Counted from the stretch's first letter, positions 1-8,905 are shown. The stretch is DNA of 64,000 nucleotides from Halosimplex aquaticum (GCF_028747785.1 NZ_CP118158.1:1860001-1924000); one strand, 5' to 3'. Numbers and translations: made by a program. The notes: generated by a model not told the origin, from the sequence alone.

Positions 1-2
1 AC

Positions 3-362
3 GGAGACCCCTTCGAGTCTGAGGCGAGCGCCTTCGAACGCTCCGCCGTGGAGGGGATCGATCCCGACGAGGTGTGGGCGCGCCTCACCGGCGAGTCTAC
101 CGACGACGGGGCCGGAACTAACTCGGAATCGGGGGCGGGTGTGGAAGCGGCGGCGGACGAGACAGCGCCCTCCGGCGACGGGGACGTCGCCGAGGTGTCG
201 AAACACGCCTACTGCGAGGGCTGCGAACACTTCTCGCCACCGCCGGACGTGGCCTGCGCGCACGAGGGGACGGAGATACTGGAGTTCGTGGACGTCGAGT
301 CCGTCCGCGTGGCGAACTGCCCGGTCGTCGCGGAGCGGCGCGAACTCGGAGACGACGTGTAA
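3..362 (+). CDS. Zinc-ribbon-like hypothetical protein, C-terminal part
   Basis: The reading frame is open from the first bases of the window, so the gene begins upstream and only about 119 residues are seen. The visible part is an acidic linker followed by a C-terminal segment with four cysteines (C-x2-C about 45 residues before the end, then two more Cys in the ACAHEG and ANCPV contexts), which suggests a small metal-binding module. The stop at 360-362 is 82 bp before the TFS gene on the same strand. An internal GTG at 48 could start a shorter protein, but the open upstream frame argues against it. Function is not recognised. Confidence 0.75.
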   Translation, partial: GDPFESEASAFERSAVEGIDPDEVWARLTGESTDDGAGTNSESGAGVEAAADETAPSGDGDVAEVSKHAYCEGCEHFSPPPDVACAHEGTEILEFVDVESVRVANCPVVAERRELGDDV

Positions 363-444
363 GCGGCCGGCCCGGGACGCTGTGGCGGGCGACGCCGGCG
401 AGGAGACGAGAAGTTGATACGGCCGGGGGGACAACGGACGTGAC

Positions 445-768
445 ATGCAGTTCTGCGACGACTGCGGTTCGATGATGCACGCCGACGGCGACGAGATGGT
501 CTGCAAGAGCTGCGGCGCGACCGCCGGCGTCGACCGGGACCGCGCCGACCAGTTCGTCAGCACCGACGAGCAGGCGGGCGACGAGGTCATCGAGACCGAG
601 GAGGGGGCCAACTTCGAGGGCAAGCCGACGGACGACAGCGTCACCTGCGAGGACTGCGGCCACGGCGTCGCCTGGTACACGATCAAACAGACCGGCTCCG
701 CGGACGAGCCGCCGACGCGATTCTTCAAGTGCAAGGAGTGCGGCCACCGCTGGCGCGAGTACAACTAA
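445..768 (+). CDS. tfs: Transcription factor S (TFIIS / RPB9-like RNA cleavage factor)
   Basis: A 107-residue protein with the archaeal TFS layout. An N-terminal zinc ribbon (CDDCG at residues 4-8, CKSCG around 20) is joined by an acidic linker to a C-terminal TFIIS-type ribbon (CEDCGHG near 72, CKECGHRW near 97). TFS binds RNA polymerase and stimulates transcript cleavage in backtracked complexes. TFS normally carries an acidic Asp-Glu tip in the C-terminal ribbon; here the tip reads SADEPPT, so the acidic pair is kept. The 3' end overlaps the convergent HTH gene by a few bases. Length is typical for the family. Confidence 0.96.
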   Translation: MQFCDDCGSMMHADGDEMVCKSCGATAGVDRDRADQFVSTDEQAGDEVIETEEGANFEGKPTDDSVTCEDCGHGVAWYTIKQTGSADEPPTRFFKCKECGHRWREYN

Positions 769-1040
769 CGACGGGTCGCCGTCCTCGCGCGGTCGGCCCG
801 CGCGACGGTCCAGTACGCGCCGCGGTGGCGGACCAGTCCCCGGTCTTCGAGCCGCGCGAGGACCACGCCGACGCTCCCCTTCGGGACGCCGGTTCGCTGA
901 CAGATCTCGGCCGGCGTGAACGCCTCGTCGCGGCGCTCGGTGAGGAGAGCGAGCACGCGGTCGGCGTTCTCGGCGCCCGCGGCCGGCGGGCGGAGTTTCG
1001 GTTCGGGTGTCGTCTCGAACTCGTCGATACTGATGGGCAT
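765..1040 (-). CDS. Small winged-helix (MarR-like) HTH protein
   Basis: About 91 residues starting at MPISIDEF. A longer start 14 codons upstream exists, but the shorter one matches an acidic haloarchaeal N-terminus. The middle (roughly residues 28-80) reads as a winged helix: ALLTERRDEAFTPAEI, then the recognition-helix-like TGVPKGSVGVVLARLEDRG and a wing ending in HRGAYW. It is probably a DNA-binding regulator of the MarR/IclR-like type common in haloarchaea; no target is evident. It is convergent with tfs, the stop codons overlapping. Confidence 0.8.
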   Translation of the reverse strand: MPISIDEFETTPEPKLRPPAAGAENADRVLALLTERRDEAFTPAEICQRTGVPKGSVGVVLARLEDRGLVRHRGAYWTVARADRARTATRR

Positions 1041-1142
1041 ACGTACCTCTACGGCGCCAGCGAGCATATCGGTGACGCGCACACTTCACTGCGTCCGGCC
1101 GCGTCCCCCGATAATTATGCCGTCGGGCGCGTAGCTGACGGT

Positions 1143-1583
1143 ATGAGCGAGGCGACGGACGATCCGATGGAGGCGCTCGTGGCCGTCGTCGCGGTCGCGA
1201 CGCTCCCGCTCACGGCGCTGGCGGGGATCTTCCTCGGGGAGGCGGCGGCCGCGACCGTCGCCATCGTCGGCTGGCTGTTCCTCGTTCCCGTCATCGCCAT
1301 CGTCTCCGACTACGTCGACGTTCAGGAGTGGCTCGCCGGGCCCTCGACTGCGGAGGCGACCGCCGACGAGCGCGACGACGCCGGGGACGACGCCCTCCAG
1401 CGCCTGCGCGAGCGATACGCCGCCGGCGAGATCGACGACGTGGAGTTCGAGCGCCGCCTCGAACGCCTCCTCGAAACGGAGGACGTGGAGGCCCCCGACC
1501 ACGTGACTGCCGACGACACCGCGGGCCGCGATTACGGCCGAGATCGGGGCCGCGAGCGGACGCCAGAGCGCGAACCGGAGTGA
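1143..1583 (+). CDS. SHOCT-domain membrane protein
   Basis: A 146-residue protein. Residues 8-55 form two hydrophobic helices (ALVAVVAVATLPLTALAGIF and the following AAATVAIVGWLFLVPVIAI). An acidic linker then leads to a SHOCT segment (LQRLRERYAAGEIDDVEFE, about residues 82-108). The C-terminus is rich in Arg, Glu and Asp. SHOCT domains are short two-helix modules usually at C-termini and thought to mediate oligomerisation; the molecular role is unknown. The ATG at 1143 is preferred to upstream starts because it begins the hydrophobic region properly and lies after the divergent HTH gene promoter. Confidence 0.85.
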   Translation: MSEATDDPMEALVAVVAVATLPLTALAGIFLGEAAAATVAIVGWLFLVPVIAIVSDYVDVQEWLAGPSTAEATADERDDAGDDALQRLRERYAAGEIDDVEFERRLERLLETEDVEAPDHVTADDTAGRDYGRDRGRERTPEREPE

Positions 1584-1617
1584 AAGGCATTTGCCCGTCG
1601 ACTGCGGACGGGAGAGC

Positions 1618-2151
1618 GTGTCCACGGACGCCCGCGCGGTCGAGGTTCACCCCGGCAAGGAGGCCGTGGTCGACTTCGACCCCGACCTCACCTTCGAGTG
1701 CGTCGAGGAGTGCACCTGGTGCTGTCACCACGGCGTCCTGCTGTACGAACCCGACTTCCTCGAACTCGCGAACGTCGCGAACCTCTCGGAGGCGACCACG
1801 CAGTTCCGCGGGCAGGACTTCGTCCGGAGGGAGACCAAAGACCGCGCGGACCACGTCGGCGACGACGGCGCGGCCTGCTTCTTCCTGCGCGACGACGGCC
1901 TCTGCGCGCTCCACGACGAGCACGACTGGAAGCCCGCGCGATGTTCGGTCTTCCCCCTGGAAGTCACCGTCGCGGACGGCGACGCCACTGATCGCGACGG
2001 CGGCGACATCCACGTCTCCGTCCGCGAGGAGGCCCACGAGCACTGTGACGGCCTCGGCGTCTCGGAGCGCCGCGTGGTCGACCACCTCGACGCCTTCCTC
2101 CCCGCCGTGCTCTGGGACCTGGACGACCCCGAGACGAAACGGGAACTCTGA
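1618..2151 (+). CDS. YkgJ-type CxxCC zinc/iron-chelating domain protein
   Basis: About 177 residues from a GTG at 1618; a TTG at 1591 is a less likely upstream start. The family signature ECTWCCHHG lies near residue 30, another Cys follows in ACFFLRDDGLCALHD around 80-95, and the motif RCSVFPLEV lies near 110. Together these are the cysteine pattern of the YkgJ/UPF0153 family, which binds Zn or Fe-S. Biochemical function is not established for the family. It follows the SHOCT gene by about 35 bp on the same strand. Confidence 0.88.
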   Translation: MSTDARAVEVHPGKEAVVDFDPDLTFECVEECTWCCHHGVLLYEPDFLELANVANLSEATTQFRGQDFVRRETKDRADHVGDDGAACFFLRDDGLCALHDEHDWKPARCSVFPLEVTVADGDATDRDGGDIHVSVREEAHEHCDGLGVSERRVVDHLDAFLPAVLWDLDDPETKREL

Positions 2152-2171
2152 GCCTCGGCGCGATCAGCCGG

Positions 2172-3047
2172 TCACGGAGTGACGAAGAACCAGGCGACGA
2201 CGACGGCCGCGGCGCCGACGACGGTACTCCCGACGGCGTGGACGCGCAACCGGTCGAGCAGTTCGTGGGACTCCTCGTGGAGCGAGCAGACCTGGTCGAT
2301 CTCCGATCCGGCCTCGCAGACGGGCAGGAAGTCCATCGCGACGTGGAGGAAGATGCCGGCGGCGAAGCCGAAGACGACGGCGTTGAGCGCGTCGATCCCC
2401 GGGATCGGCAGCGCTGCCGTCGGGATGGCCGTGATCCCGACGCCCGCTGCGGGGAGCAACAGCGCGGAGACGGGTTTGCCGTTGCGTCGGAGTCGCCGCG
2501 CGGCGGCGTAGCCAGCGGGGCCCTTGTGCGAGACGATGGCGAGGCCGAGCAGGAGCCCCAGCGTGGGCATCGACCCGTAGACGAGGCCGATGATCAGCCC
2601 CGCCGAGAGGGCGTGGGCGGTGATCTGCGCGGTCGTCACGTCCATCGGGAGGTCCCGGTGGGTGAGGCGGTGGCCGACGACGTGGCCGCTGTAGCCGACG
2701 ACGATGCCGAGGGCGATGCCGATACCGCCGATCTGCGGCGCGCCGGCTGACCGACCGATGTTGATGGCCTGCGGGACCAGAAACATCGCGGCGCTGGTCA
2801 CCATCGCACCGCTCGCGAGCCCGTACCCCCAGACGAGCCGCTGCGGGTCGGTCGCATCGGCTCGCTCCCCCAGAAGCGCGCCGACGGCCATCGCGGCGAA
2901 CGCCACCCAGCCGATGATGAGGACCTTCCACGCGTCGGTCACGACCGCGGCCGCCGACAGCGCGAGCAGCGCGAGGACGCCCGCGCCACCCACGAGCGAG
3001 ATCCCTCGCGACGAGTTATTAACCTCGGAACTTTCGTTAATATCCAT
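2172..3047 (-). CDS. ZIP-family divalent metal transporter
   Basis: A 291-residue polytopic membrane protein with about eight hydrophobic helices. A His-containing amphipathic helix (AHALSAGLIIGLVYG, about residue 145) and a following SHKGPAGYAA helix correspond to the paired metal-binding helices of ZIP transporters, where HN/HE-type motifs are usual; here they read AHAL and SHKG, a variant. A cytoplasmic loop carries VGHRLTHRD. It probably imports Zn(II) or Fe(II) across the cell membrane. The ATG at 3045-3047 is embedded in an AT-rich promoter region (3010-3085) shared divergently with the carotenoid operon. Substrate is not determinable from sequence. Confidence 0.85.
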   Translation of the reverse strand: MDINESSEVNNSSRGISLVGGAGVLALLALSAAAVVTDAWKVLIIGWVAFAAMAVGALLGERADATDPQRLVWGYGLASGAMVTSAAMFLVPQAINIGRSAGAPQIGGIGIALGIVVGYSGHVVGHRLTHRDLPMDVTTAQITAHALSAGLIIGLVYGSMPTLGLLLGLAIVSHKGPAGYAAARRLRRNGKPVSALLLPAAGVGITAIPTAALPIPGIDALNAVVFGFAAGIFLHVAMDFLPVCEAGSEIDQVCSLHEESHELLDRLRVHAVGSTVVGAAAVVVAWFFVTP

Positions 3048-3246
3048 TGTTTATGAAAACGGCGACTGTTATTATTAAGTCTGTCGCTCCGTCCGGGGAA
3101 CGGCGGTAGCGACGCCGGCGTCGCCGTCGCTGAGCCGGATTCGGCCGACAGGACGGGAGTGCGTGAACTCGTGCGGGCCGACGTGACGAGACGAACGCAG
3201 AGGGCGACGGGAGGACCCGGCGAGATGACCGGACGGGTTGGGCACC

Positions 3247-3255
3247 CCCTTTTTG
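3247..3255 (+). promoter_or_regulatory. Putative BRE/TATA element of the carotenoid operon
   Basis: A CCCCCTTTTTGCC stretch is centred about 28 nt before the ATG at 3280. That is the spacing expected for a TATA box of a leaderless haloarchaeal transcript, and it supports choosing 3280 as the start of crtD. Confidence 0.4.
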
Positions 3256-3279
3256 CCCGTCGCGTCGCAATCGGGGACG

Positions 3280-4833
3280 ATGGCAGGGCCCTCGGAACGG
3301 GCGGACGGCATGTCGGTGACGGTCGTCGGCGGCGGCGTCGGCGGGCTCTCGGCGGCGGCGTACCTCGCGGACGCCGGCGCCGACGTGACGCTCGTGGAGA
3401 AGAACGACCAGCTGGGCGGCCGCGCCAGTCGCCTCGAAGCCGAGGGCTTCCGCTTCGACATGGGTCCCTCGTGGTACCTCATGCCCGACGTGTTCGAGCG
3501 CTTCTTCGGCCACTTCGACCGGACGCCGGGCGACTACTACGACCTCGAACGGCTGGACCCGCACTATCGGATCTTCTTCAAGGGAGAGGGCACCGCGCCC
3601 GGCGACGGGGAACGGATCGACGTCGCCGCCGACCGCGCGACCAACCGCGAGCTGTTCGAGTCCATCGAACCGGGCGCCGGCGAGGCCTTCGAGGAGTACC
3701 TCGCGACGAGCGAGCGCCACTACGGGACCGCGATGGAGAAGTTCGTCTACGAGGACCGCTCGTCGCTCCGGGACTGGATCGACCTCGACGTGATGCGCGC
3801 GACACCAGTCGGTCTCACGCTCCTTCGGTCGATGCAGAGCCACGTCGAGAACTACTTCGAGAACCCCAAACTCCAGCAGATAATGCAGTACACGCTGGTG
3901 TTCCTGGGGGGGTCGCCCCGCAACACGCCCGCGCTCTACAACATGATGAGCCACGTCGACTTCAACATGGGCGTCTACTACCCCGTCGCGAACGAACCCG
4001 ACGAGAACGGCGACCACCCCGGGGGAATCGGCGTCGTGATCGACGCCTTCGTCGACCTCTGTCGCGAACTCGGCGTCACCTTCGAGACCGGCGCCGAAGT
4101 CGCGGAGATCACTCGCCGCAAGCGCGGCTTCTCCGTCGTCGACGAACACGGGACCGAGCGCCGTCCGGACCGCGTGGTCGTCAACGCGGACTACGCCCAC
4201 GCCGAGCAGGAACTCCTCCCCGAGCACGAGCGGCAGTACGACGCCGACTACTGGGACGACCGCACGTACGCGCCCTCGGCCTATCTCCTCTACCTCGGCG
4301 TGGAGGGCGACGTGCCGGAACTCGCCCACCACACGCTCGTCCTCCCCGACGACTGGGACCCCCACTTCGAGCAGATATTCGACGAGCCCGACTGGCCGGA
4401 CGAGCCGGCATACTACCTCTGTGTCCCCTCGAAGACCGACGACACGGTCGCGCCGGAGGGCCACAGCAACCTGTTCGTTCTCGCCCCCATCGCGCCGGGG
4501 CTCGAAGACACCCCGGCGCAGCGCGACCGCTTCCGCGAGCAGATCCTCACGGACGTGGCCCAGAACGCCGATACGGACCTGCGTGACCGCATTGTCTTCG
4601 AGGAGGAGTTCTGCGTCTCCGACTTCGTGGACCGGTACAACGCGACGCAGGGGACCGCGCTCGGCCTCGCCCACACGCTCCGACAGACCGCGCTCTTGCG
4701 GCCTCCGAACCGCTCGAAAGCGGTCGACGGCCTCTACTTCACCGGGTCGTTCACCACCCCCGGCATCGGCGTCCCGATGTGTCTCATCAGCGGCCAGCAC
4801 ACCGCCGAGGCGCTGGTCGAGGACGCGAACTGA
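3280..4833 (+). CDS. crtD: Carotenoid 3,4-desaturase / phytoene desaturase-family protein
   Basis: A 517-residue FAD-dependent amine-oxidase-fold enzyme of the CrtI/CrtD family. The N-terminal dinucleotide-binding motif VVGGGVGGLSAAAYL lies at about 14-28, followed by the GGRA/DMGPSWY signature (about residues 48-65). The family C-terminal FAD motif GLYFTGSFTTPGIGVPM lies near 490. In Haloarcula japonica the crtD-lyeJ-cruF trio was shown to convert lycopene to bacterioruberin, with CrtD the 3,4-desaturase; identical gene order here supports that assignment over phytoene desaturase. The start at 3280 fits a leaderless mRNA; a TTG at 3238 and an ATG at 3310 are alternatives. lyeJ follows after about 33 bp. 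Confidence 0.9.
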   Translation: MAGPSERADGMSVTVVGGGVGGLSAAAYLADAGADVTLVEKNDQLGGRASRLEAEGFRFDMGPSWYLMPDVFERFFGHFDRTPGDYYDLERLDPHYRIFFKGEGTAPGDGERIDVAADRATNRELFESIEPGAGEAFEEYLATSERHYGTAMEKFVYEDRSSLRDWIDLDVMRATPVGLTLLRSMQSHVENYFENPKLQQIMQYTLVFLGGSPRNTPALYNMMSHVDFNMGVYYPVANEPDENGDHPGGIGVVIDAFVDLCRELGVTFETGAEVAEITRRKRGFSVVDEHGTERRPDRVVVNADYAHAEQELLPEHERQYDADYWDDRTYAPSAYLLYLGVEGDVPELAHHTLVLPDDWDPHFEQIFDEPDWPDEPAYYLCVPSKTDDTVAPEGHSNLFVLAPIAPGLEDTPAQRDRFREQILTDVAQNADTDLRDRIVFEEEFCVSDFVDRYNATQGTALGLAHTLRQTALLRPPNRSKAVDGLYFTGSFTTPGIGVPMCLISGQHTAEALVEDAN

Positions 4834-4866
4834 GCCGAGGGCGGCAGTTAACTCGCTCCCGTACCT

Positions 4867-5760
4867 ATGCCCGACGACTCGATGCCATCGGTGTCCGCCC
4901 GCCTCGGCGCGCTCGCGCCCCCCGACACCACCGCCGGGTACCTCCTCCGCGTCTCCCGGCCCCGCTTCTGGCTCTACCTCGCCGGCCCGGCCGCCGTCGG
5001 CGCGGTCTTCGCCACCCGGGACACCGCCGAGTTGTTCACGCCGCTCACCGTCGCGCTCACCGTCTACTTCCTCGTTCCCGCCAACGTCTTCCTGTACGGC
5101 GTCAACGATATCTTCGACGCCGACGTCGACGCGGAGAACCCTAAGAAAGGGGACAAGGAAGTCCGCTACCGGGGCGACCGGGGAGTCCTCGCCGCCGTCC
5201 TCGCGAGCGGCGCTCTCGCCCTCGCCTTCCTCCCGGCGCTCCCGGCGGAAGCCGTCGTCGCGATGCTCGCCTTCCTCGCGCTCGCGACGGAGTACAGCGC
5301 GCCTCCGCTGCGGTTCAAGACCACGCCGTTCCTCGATTCGGTCTCCAACGGTCTGTACGTCCTCCCCGGCGTCGTCGCCTACGCGACCGTCGCGGGTCGG
5401 TTTCCGCCCGCCCTCGCGGTCGCCGGCGCCTGGCTCTGGACGATGGCGATGCACACCTTCTCCGCCATCCCGGACATCGAACCCGACCGCGCCGCCGGCA
5501 TCGAGACCACGGCGACGGTCCTCGGCGAACGGCGCACCTACGCGTACTGCTGTCTCGTCTGGGCGCTCTCGGCGGCCGTCTTCGCGCTTGTCCACCCGTT
5601 CTGGGGCGGCCTGCTCGCCGTCTACCCGCTGTTCACCGCCGCCGTCGCGCTGACGGACGTCTCGGTCGACCGCGCGTACTGGTGGTTCCCCGTCCTCAAC
5701 ACCGCCGTCGGGACCCTCCTGACGATGGGCGGCCTCTGGAGGATCGTCTATGCCACCTGA
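4867..5760 (+). CDS. lyeJ: Lycopene elongase / 1,2-hydratase (UbiA prenyltransferase)
   Basis: A 297-residue integral membrane UbiA-superfamily prenyltransferase. The first Asp-rich prenyl-diphosphate/Mg site NDIFDADVD is at residues 80-88 and a second acidic motif DIEPDRAAGIE is near 204. Multiple hydrophobic helices span the protein. In haloarchaea LyeJ adds C5 isoprene units (from dimethylallyl diphosphate) to both ends of lycopene and hydrates the 1,2 position during bacterioruberin synthesis. The last 11 bp overlap the cruF start at 5750, implying translational coupling. The assignment rests on motifs plus the crtD-lyeJ-cruF order. Confidence 0.93.
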   Translation: MPDDSMPSVSARLGALAPPDTTAGYLLRVSRPRFWLYLAGPAAVGAVFATRDTAELFTPLTVALTVYFLVPANVFLYGVNDIFDADVDAENPKKGDKEVRYRGDRGVLAAVLASGALALAFLPALPAEAVVAMLAFLALATEYSAPPLRFKTTPFLDSVSNGLYVLPGVVAYATVAGRFPPALAVAGAWLWTMAMHTFSAIPDIEPDRAAGIETTATVLGERRTYAYCCLVWALSAAVFALVHPFWGGLLAVYPLFTAAVALTDVSVDRAYWWFPVLNTAVGTLLTMGGLWRIVYAT

Positions 5761-6619
5761 TCCGACCGAGGCTCTTGGCCTGCCCGCGCCCGAGCGGATG
5801 GACCGCGAGTGGCTGGAAGCCCGCCTCGACCGACTCGTCCGGACCAACCGCTTCACCATCGCCGTCGTCTTCCCCGTCACCGGCGCGGCGCTGTTGCTCG
5901 CCAGCGCGCTGGAGTTGCTCCCGCCCGCCCTCGCGTTCAACCCGTGGCTCGTTCTGGTCGGCGTCGTCGTAATGCGCCTGCCCCTCGTCGCGGGCGTCGC
6001 TCCCCTCGTCGACCGCGAGGCGACAGTCGCTCTGGTCGCGCTCGCGGCCTACGCCTACGGGATCGAATACGTCGGCGTCACGACCGGCCAGCCCTACGGC
6101 CCCTTCGAGTACGGCGTCGCCCTCGGGCCGATGGTCGGCGGCGTCCCCCTCGCGCTCCCCGTCTTCTTCTTCCCGCTCGTCCTCAACAGCTACCTGCTCT
6201 GCCTGCTCCTGCTCGGCGACCTCGCCCGCTCGCCGTGGGTTCGCCTGCCCGTCGTCGTCGGCACCGTCGTCGCCGTCGACCTCGTCCTCGACCCCGGCGC
6301 AGTGGCCCTCGGGTTCTGGTCGTACGAGGGCGGCGGCGCGTTCTACGGCGTCCCGTGGTCGAACTACCGGGGCTGGGTGCTCTCGGCGACGGTCGCCGTC
6401 GCGGCCTTCGACTGGGGACTCGACCGCGAGGCCCTGCTCGCACGGCTCGATTCCTGCCCGTTCATGCTCGACGACATGGTGAGCTTCGTGATCCTCTGGG
6501 GCGCCGTCAACGCCGCCTTCGGCAACTGGATCCCGGTGGCGCTGGCGGGACTGTTCGGCACCGGCCTCGTCGTCACCGACCGCTTCGACGTGCCGACGCG
6601 GCCGCGATGGATGAAGTGA
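5750..6619 (+). CDS. cruF: Bisanhydrobacterioruberin hydratase (C50 carotenoid 2'',3''-hydratase)
   Basis: A 289-residue polytopic membrane protein of the CruF carotenoid hydratase family, with about seven hydrophobic helices. Conserved-looking acidic/aromatic positions lie in YGIEYVGVTTGQPYGPFEY (about residues 103-122), DLVLDPGAVALGFWSYEGG (about 175-195) and FYGVPWSNYRGW (about 199-210), the pattern seen in CruF and related carotenoid-modifying proteins. It catalyses the last step to bacterioruberin. It overlaps lyeJ by 11 bp, so the three carotenoid genes are one operon; no clear gene follows closely. Confidence 0.92.
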   Translation: MPPDPTEALGLPAPERMDREWLEARLDRLVRTNRFTIAVVFPVTGAALLLASALELLPPALAFNPWLVLVGVVVMRLPLVAGVAPLVDREATVALVALAAYAYGIEYVGVTTGQPYGPFEYGVALGPMVGGVPLALPVFFFPLVLNSYLLCLLLLGDLARSPWVRLPVVVGTVVAVDLVLDPGAVALGFWSYEGGGAFYGVPWSNYRGWVLSATVAVAAFDWGLDREALLARLDSCPFMLDDMVSFVILWGAVNAAFGNWIPVALAGLFGTGLVVTDRFDVPTRPRWMK

Positions 6620-6847
6620 GCGCCCGGCCTTCGACCACCGGACCCCACTTACGCCGATCCGATGGGTCCGGATACGCCCTCGGGGCAGACGCCCCGGGAC
6701 CGCATAGTTCGCGGACGCAGGCCCGTCTCGGTGGTCAGAATGCCGATCTGAACCTACCAGAAATGCCGGTTTAAGCGCCCGAATAGGCTGTTTGTGGCAT
6801 ATTAGAAGTAAATACTCTTTCGTCCAGAGCACGTATCGCCAACCACA

Positions 6848-7033
6848 GTGAACGGACCACAGATCCCCGCAGACCGTCCCGCCCGGCACCGTTCGAGTCG
6901 CGCCGTGGGCGAGACGGAGAGCCACACCGATCGCGTCTACCGGGAGTGTGAACTGTGTGAGACGACGCGGCAGCTACAGGAGTCGTACGGCATGTACGTC
7001 TGTGCGGAGTGTGAGGAGACGTATCTCCCGTGA
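6848..7033 (+). CDS. Small CxxC...CxxC zinc-finger protein
   Basis: About 61 residues from a GTG at 6848 (an internal GTG at 6904 would give 42). The C-terminal half carries two CxxC knuckles, CELCET and CAECEE, separated by 17 residues with a tyrosine-rich spacer, so a single zinc-ribbon-like fold is expected. Haloarchaea encode many such very small zinc-finger proteins, some affecting adaptation or motility; this one has no assignable function. AT-rich TATA-like sequence lies at about 6797-6813. Confidence 0.7.
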   Translation: MNGPQIPADRPARHRSSRAVGETESHTDRVYRECELCETTRQLQESYGMYVCAECEETYLP

Positions 7034-7192
7034 GACGTGTCCGTCACCGAACGAAGACGAGTCGGTAACCCCGGCACGCGACACCGCGTTTTCGGGACCC
7101 GGGAGTCGGCAAGTCGAGCCGATTCCCGGCAGAAGCCGGAACGGGTTGCGTCCGCCGCACGATACTTCAGTGGACGGTCGTAACCCCCGACG

Positions 7193-8305
7193 ATGACAGC
7201 GCTGTTCTCCCCGCTCGAACTCCGCGACACGACGGTCCCGAACCGCCTGATGGTCTCGCCGATGTGCCAGTACTCCTGCGAGGCGCGCGACGGCCTCGCG
7301 ACCGAGTGGCACCACGTCCACCTCGGTTCGCGCGCCGTCGGCGGCGCCGGTCTCGTCATGTCCGAGGCCACCGCAGTCGAGAAGCGCGGCCGGATCACCC
7401 CGGAGGACCTCGGCATCTGGAACGACGCACAGGCCGACGCGCTCGAACGGACGACCCGCTTCGTGAAAGAGCAGGGCGCCGTCCCGGGCATCCAGCTCGC
7501 CCACGCCGGCCGCAAGGCCTCGAAGACGCGACCGTGGGACGGGTCCCACCCCCTGTATCCCGACGACGGCGGCTGGGAGGTGGTAGCCCCGAGCGGCGAT
7601 CCGTGGCCCTACGACGAGGAGGACAAGGGCGACGCGCCGCCGACGCGGGAGATGACACAGGGCGACATCGAACAGGTCATCGGCTCGTTCCGGCAGGCGG
7701 CCGAACGCGCCCGCGACGCCGGGTTCGAGGTCGCCGAAGTCCACGCCGCCCACGGCTACCTCCTGCACGAGTTCCTCTCGCCGGTCACCAACCACCGCGA
7801 GGACGACTACGGCGGCGACTTCGAAGGTCGGACGCGACTCGCCCGGGAGGTCACCGAGGCCGTCCGCGAGGTCTGGCCGGACGAGAAACCGGTGTTCGTC
7901 CGCATCTCCGGGACGGACTGGTTCGACGACCGCGACGCCTGGACCGCCGAGCAGTCCGCACGCCTGGCCGACCGACTCCACGAGGTCGGCGCGGACCTCG
8001 TCGACGTATCCAGCGGGGGCATCGCGCCGGGTTCGTACCCCGACCGGGTCGGCCCGAACTACCAGCTACCGCTCGCCGAGGCCGTCCGCGAGGGCGCAGA
8101 GAGCGGCGTCGCTATCGGGACCGTCGGCGGGATCACCACGCCCGAACAGGCCGAGGCCGTCGTCGCCAACGGCCGCGCCGACCTGGCCATCGTCGGCCGC
8201 GAGTTCCTCCGCGACCCGTACTTCGGACTCCGCGCCGCGGACGCCCTCGACGCCACCGACGAGGTGTCCGGCCCGCCGCAGTACCGCCGCGCGTTCGGGT
8301 TCTGA
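7193..8305 (+). CDS. NADH:flavin oxidoreductase (old yellow enzyme, YqjM-like)
   Basis: A 370-residue FMN-dependent TIM-barrel enzyme. The N-terminus has the YqjM-class signature (RLMVSPMCQYSCEARDGLATEWH, residues about 18-42), including the Cys that tunes FMN in this class. The active-site histidine motif EVHAAHGYLLHEFLSP (about 182-197) and the phosphate-binding IGTVGGITTPEQAE and IVGREFLRDPY segments (about 305-345) are intact. It reduces activated C=C bonds using NAD(P)H; the physiological substrate is unknown. The ATG at 7193 leaves about 160 bp from the preceding small gene. Confidence 0.93.
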   Translation: MTALFSPLELRDTTVPNRLMVSPMCQYSCEARDGLATEWHHVHLGSRAVGGAGLVMSEATAVEKRGRITPEDLGIWNDAQADALERTTRFVKEQGAVPGIQLAHAGRKASKTRPWDGSHPLYPDDGGWEVVAPSGDPWPYDEEDKGDAPPTREMTQGDIEQVIGSFRQAAERARDAGFEVAEVHAAHGYLLHEFLSPVTNHREDDYGGDFEGRTRLAREVTEAVREVWPDEKPVFVRISGTDWFDDRDAWTAEQSARLADRLHEVGADLVDVSSGGIAPGSYPDRVGPNYQLPLAEAVREGAESGVAIGTVGGITTPEQAEAVVANGRADLAIVGREFLRDPYFGLRAADALDATDEVSGPPQYRRAFGF

Positions 8306-8365
8306 GCGAGCGCCCCCGATCGCTGTGCGCGATCCGACGCCGTCCAGTCAGTCGCGGCCACTCTC

Positions 8366-8398
8366 GTACGGACTGCGCGTAATCCAATCGGTCCGTAC
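8366..8398. repeat. Inverted-repeat element F1
   Basis: The arms GTACGGAC (8366-8373) and GTCCGTAC (8391-8398) form a perfect 8-bp inverted repeat around a 17-nt spacer. The spacer and right flank (GCGCGTAA, CAATCG, CAGATCA) recur in diverged form at 9051-9090. It lies upstream of the response-regulator gene at the left edge of the AT-rich island. Confidence 0.6.
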
Positions 8399-8490
8399 AG
8401 ATCAGATAGATTCTGTTTTCTCACCGGTTACACTACCACCAGAGAGATCTGACGCAACCCTTATTTCTGGCAGAGTCGTGCGATTACAGG

Positions 8491-8889
8491 ATGGAATGCC
8501 CAAACATCTTTGGCGATATTCTTTTGGTGGAAGACAATCCGGGGGACGTTCGGTTAACGAAAGAGATGTTGAAGGAAACCGATCTCGACCCCACGACTCA
8601 CGTCGTCTCCGATGGGGTAGAAGCGCTGGAATTTCTCAAACAGCAAGGCGAGTATTTCGATGCCCCGCGGCCAGACGTTATCCTTCTAGACCTCCATCTC
8701 TCTCGGATGGACGGAGAGGAGGTGTTAGCGGAGATGGAAGACGAAATGAGGGAGATCCCGATAATCGCCATCTCGGGGTCTCAACAGGGCGCCGTCCTCA
8801 AATTAGACGATCTCGAAGAGCAAGTAGACGCGTGCCTCGAGAAGCCGATTCAGCCGGACGAGTTCGAAGCGTTGGCCCGCTCTCTGTGA
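8491..8889 (+). CDS. Receiver-only response regulator (Rcp1-like)
   Basis: A 132-residue CheY-like receiver domain with no output domain. The acidic pocket LVEDN is at residues 12-16, the phospho-acceptor Asp67 lies in ILLDLHLSRMDG, the switch Ser in AISGSQ near 95 and the conserved Lys in EKPIQPDEF near 119. The layout matches stand-alone haloarchaeal regulators that relay phosphate between histidine kinases. No kinase gene lies nearby. Codon use is visibly more AT-rich than the flanking core genes, in keeping with the accessory island (about 8.34-10.68 kb). The ATG follows a short promoter region with little leader. Confidence 0.9.
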   Translation: MECPNIFGDILLVEDNPGDVRLTKEMLKETDLDPTTHVVSDGVEALEFLKQQGEYFDAPRPDVILLDLHLSRMDGEEVLAEMEDEMREIPIIAISGSQQGAVLKLDDLEEQVDACLEKPIQPDEFEALARSL

Positions 8890-8905
8890 GTTCGCCTACA
8901 ACCCT

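Noticed and set aside
3037..5940. Very long minus-strand frame opposite the carotenoid operon
   Set aside because: It is an antisense shadow produced by high GC and codon bias; the plus strand carries three motif-complete genes, and the antisense protein has no recognisable domain.
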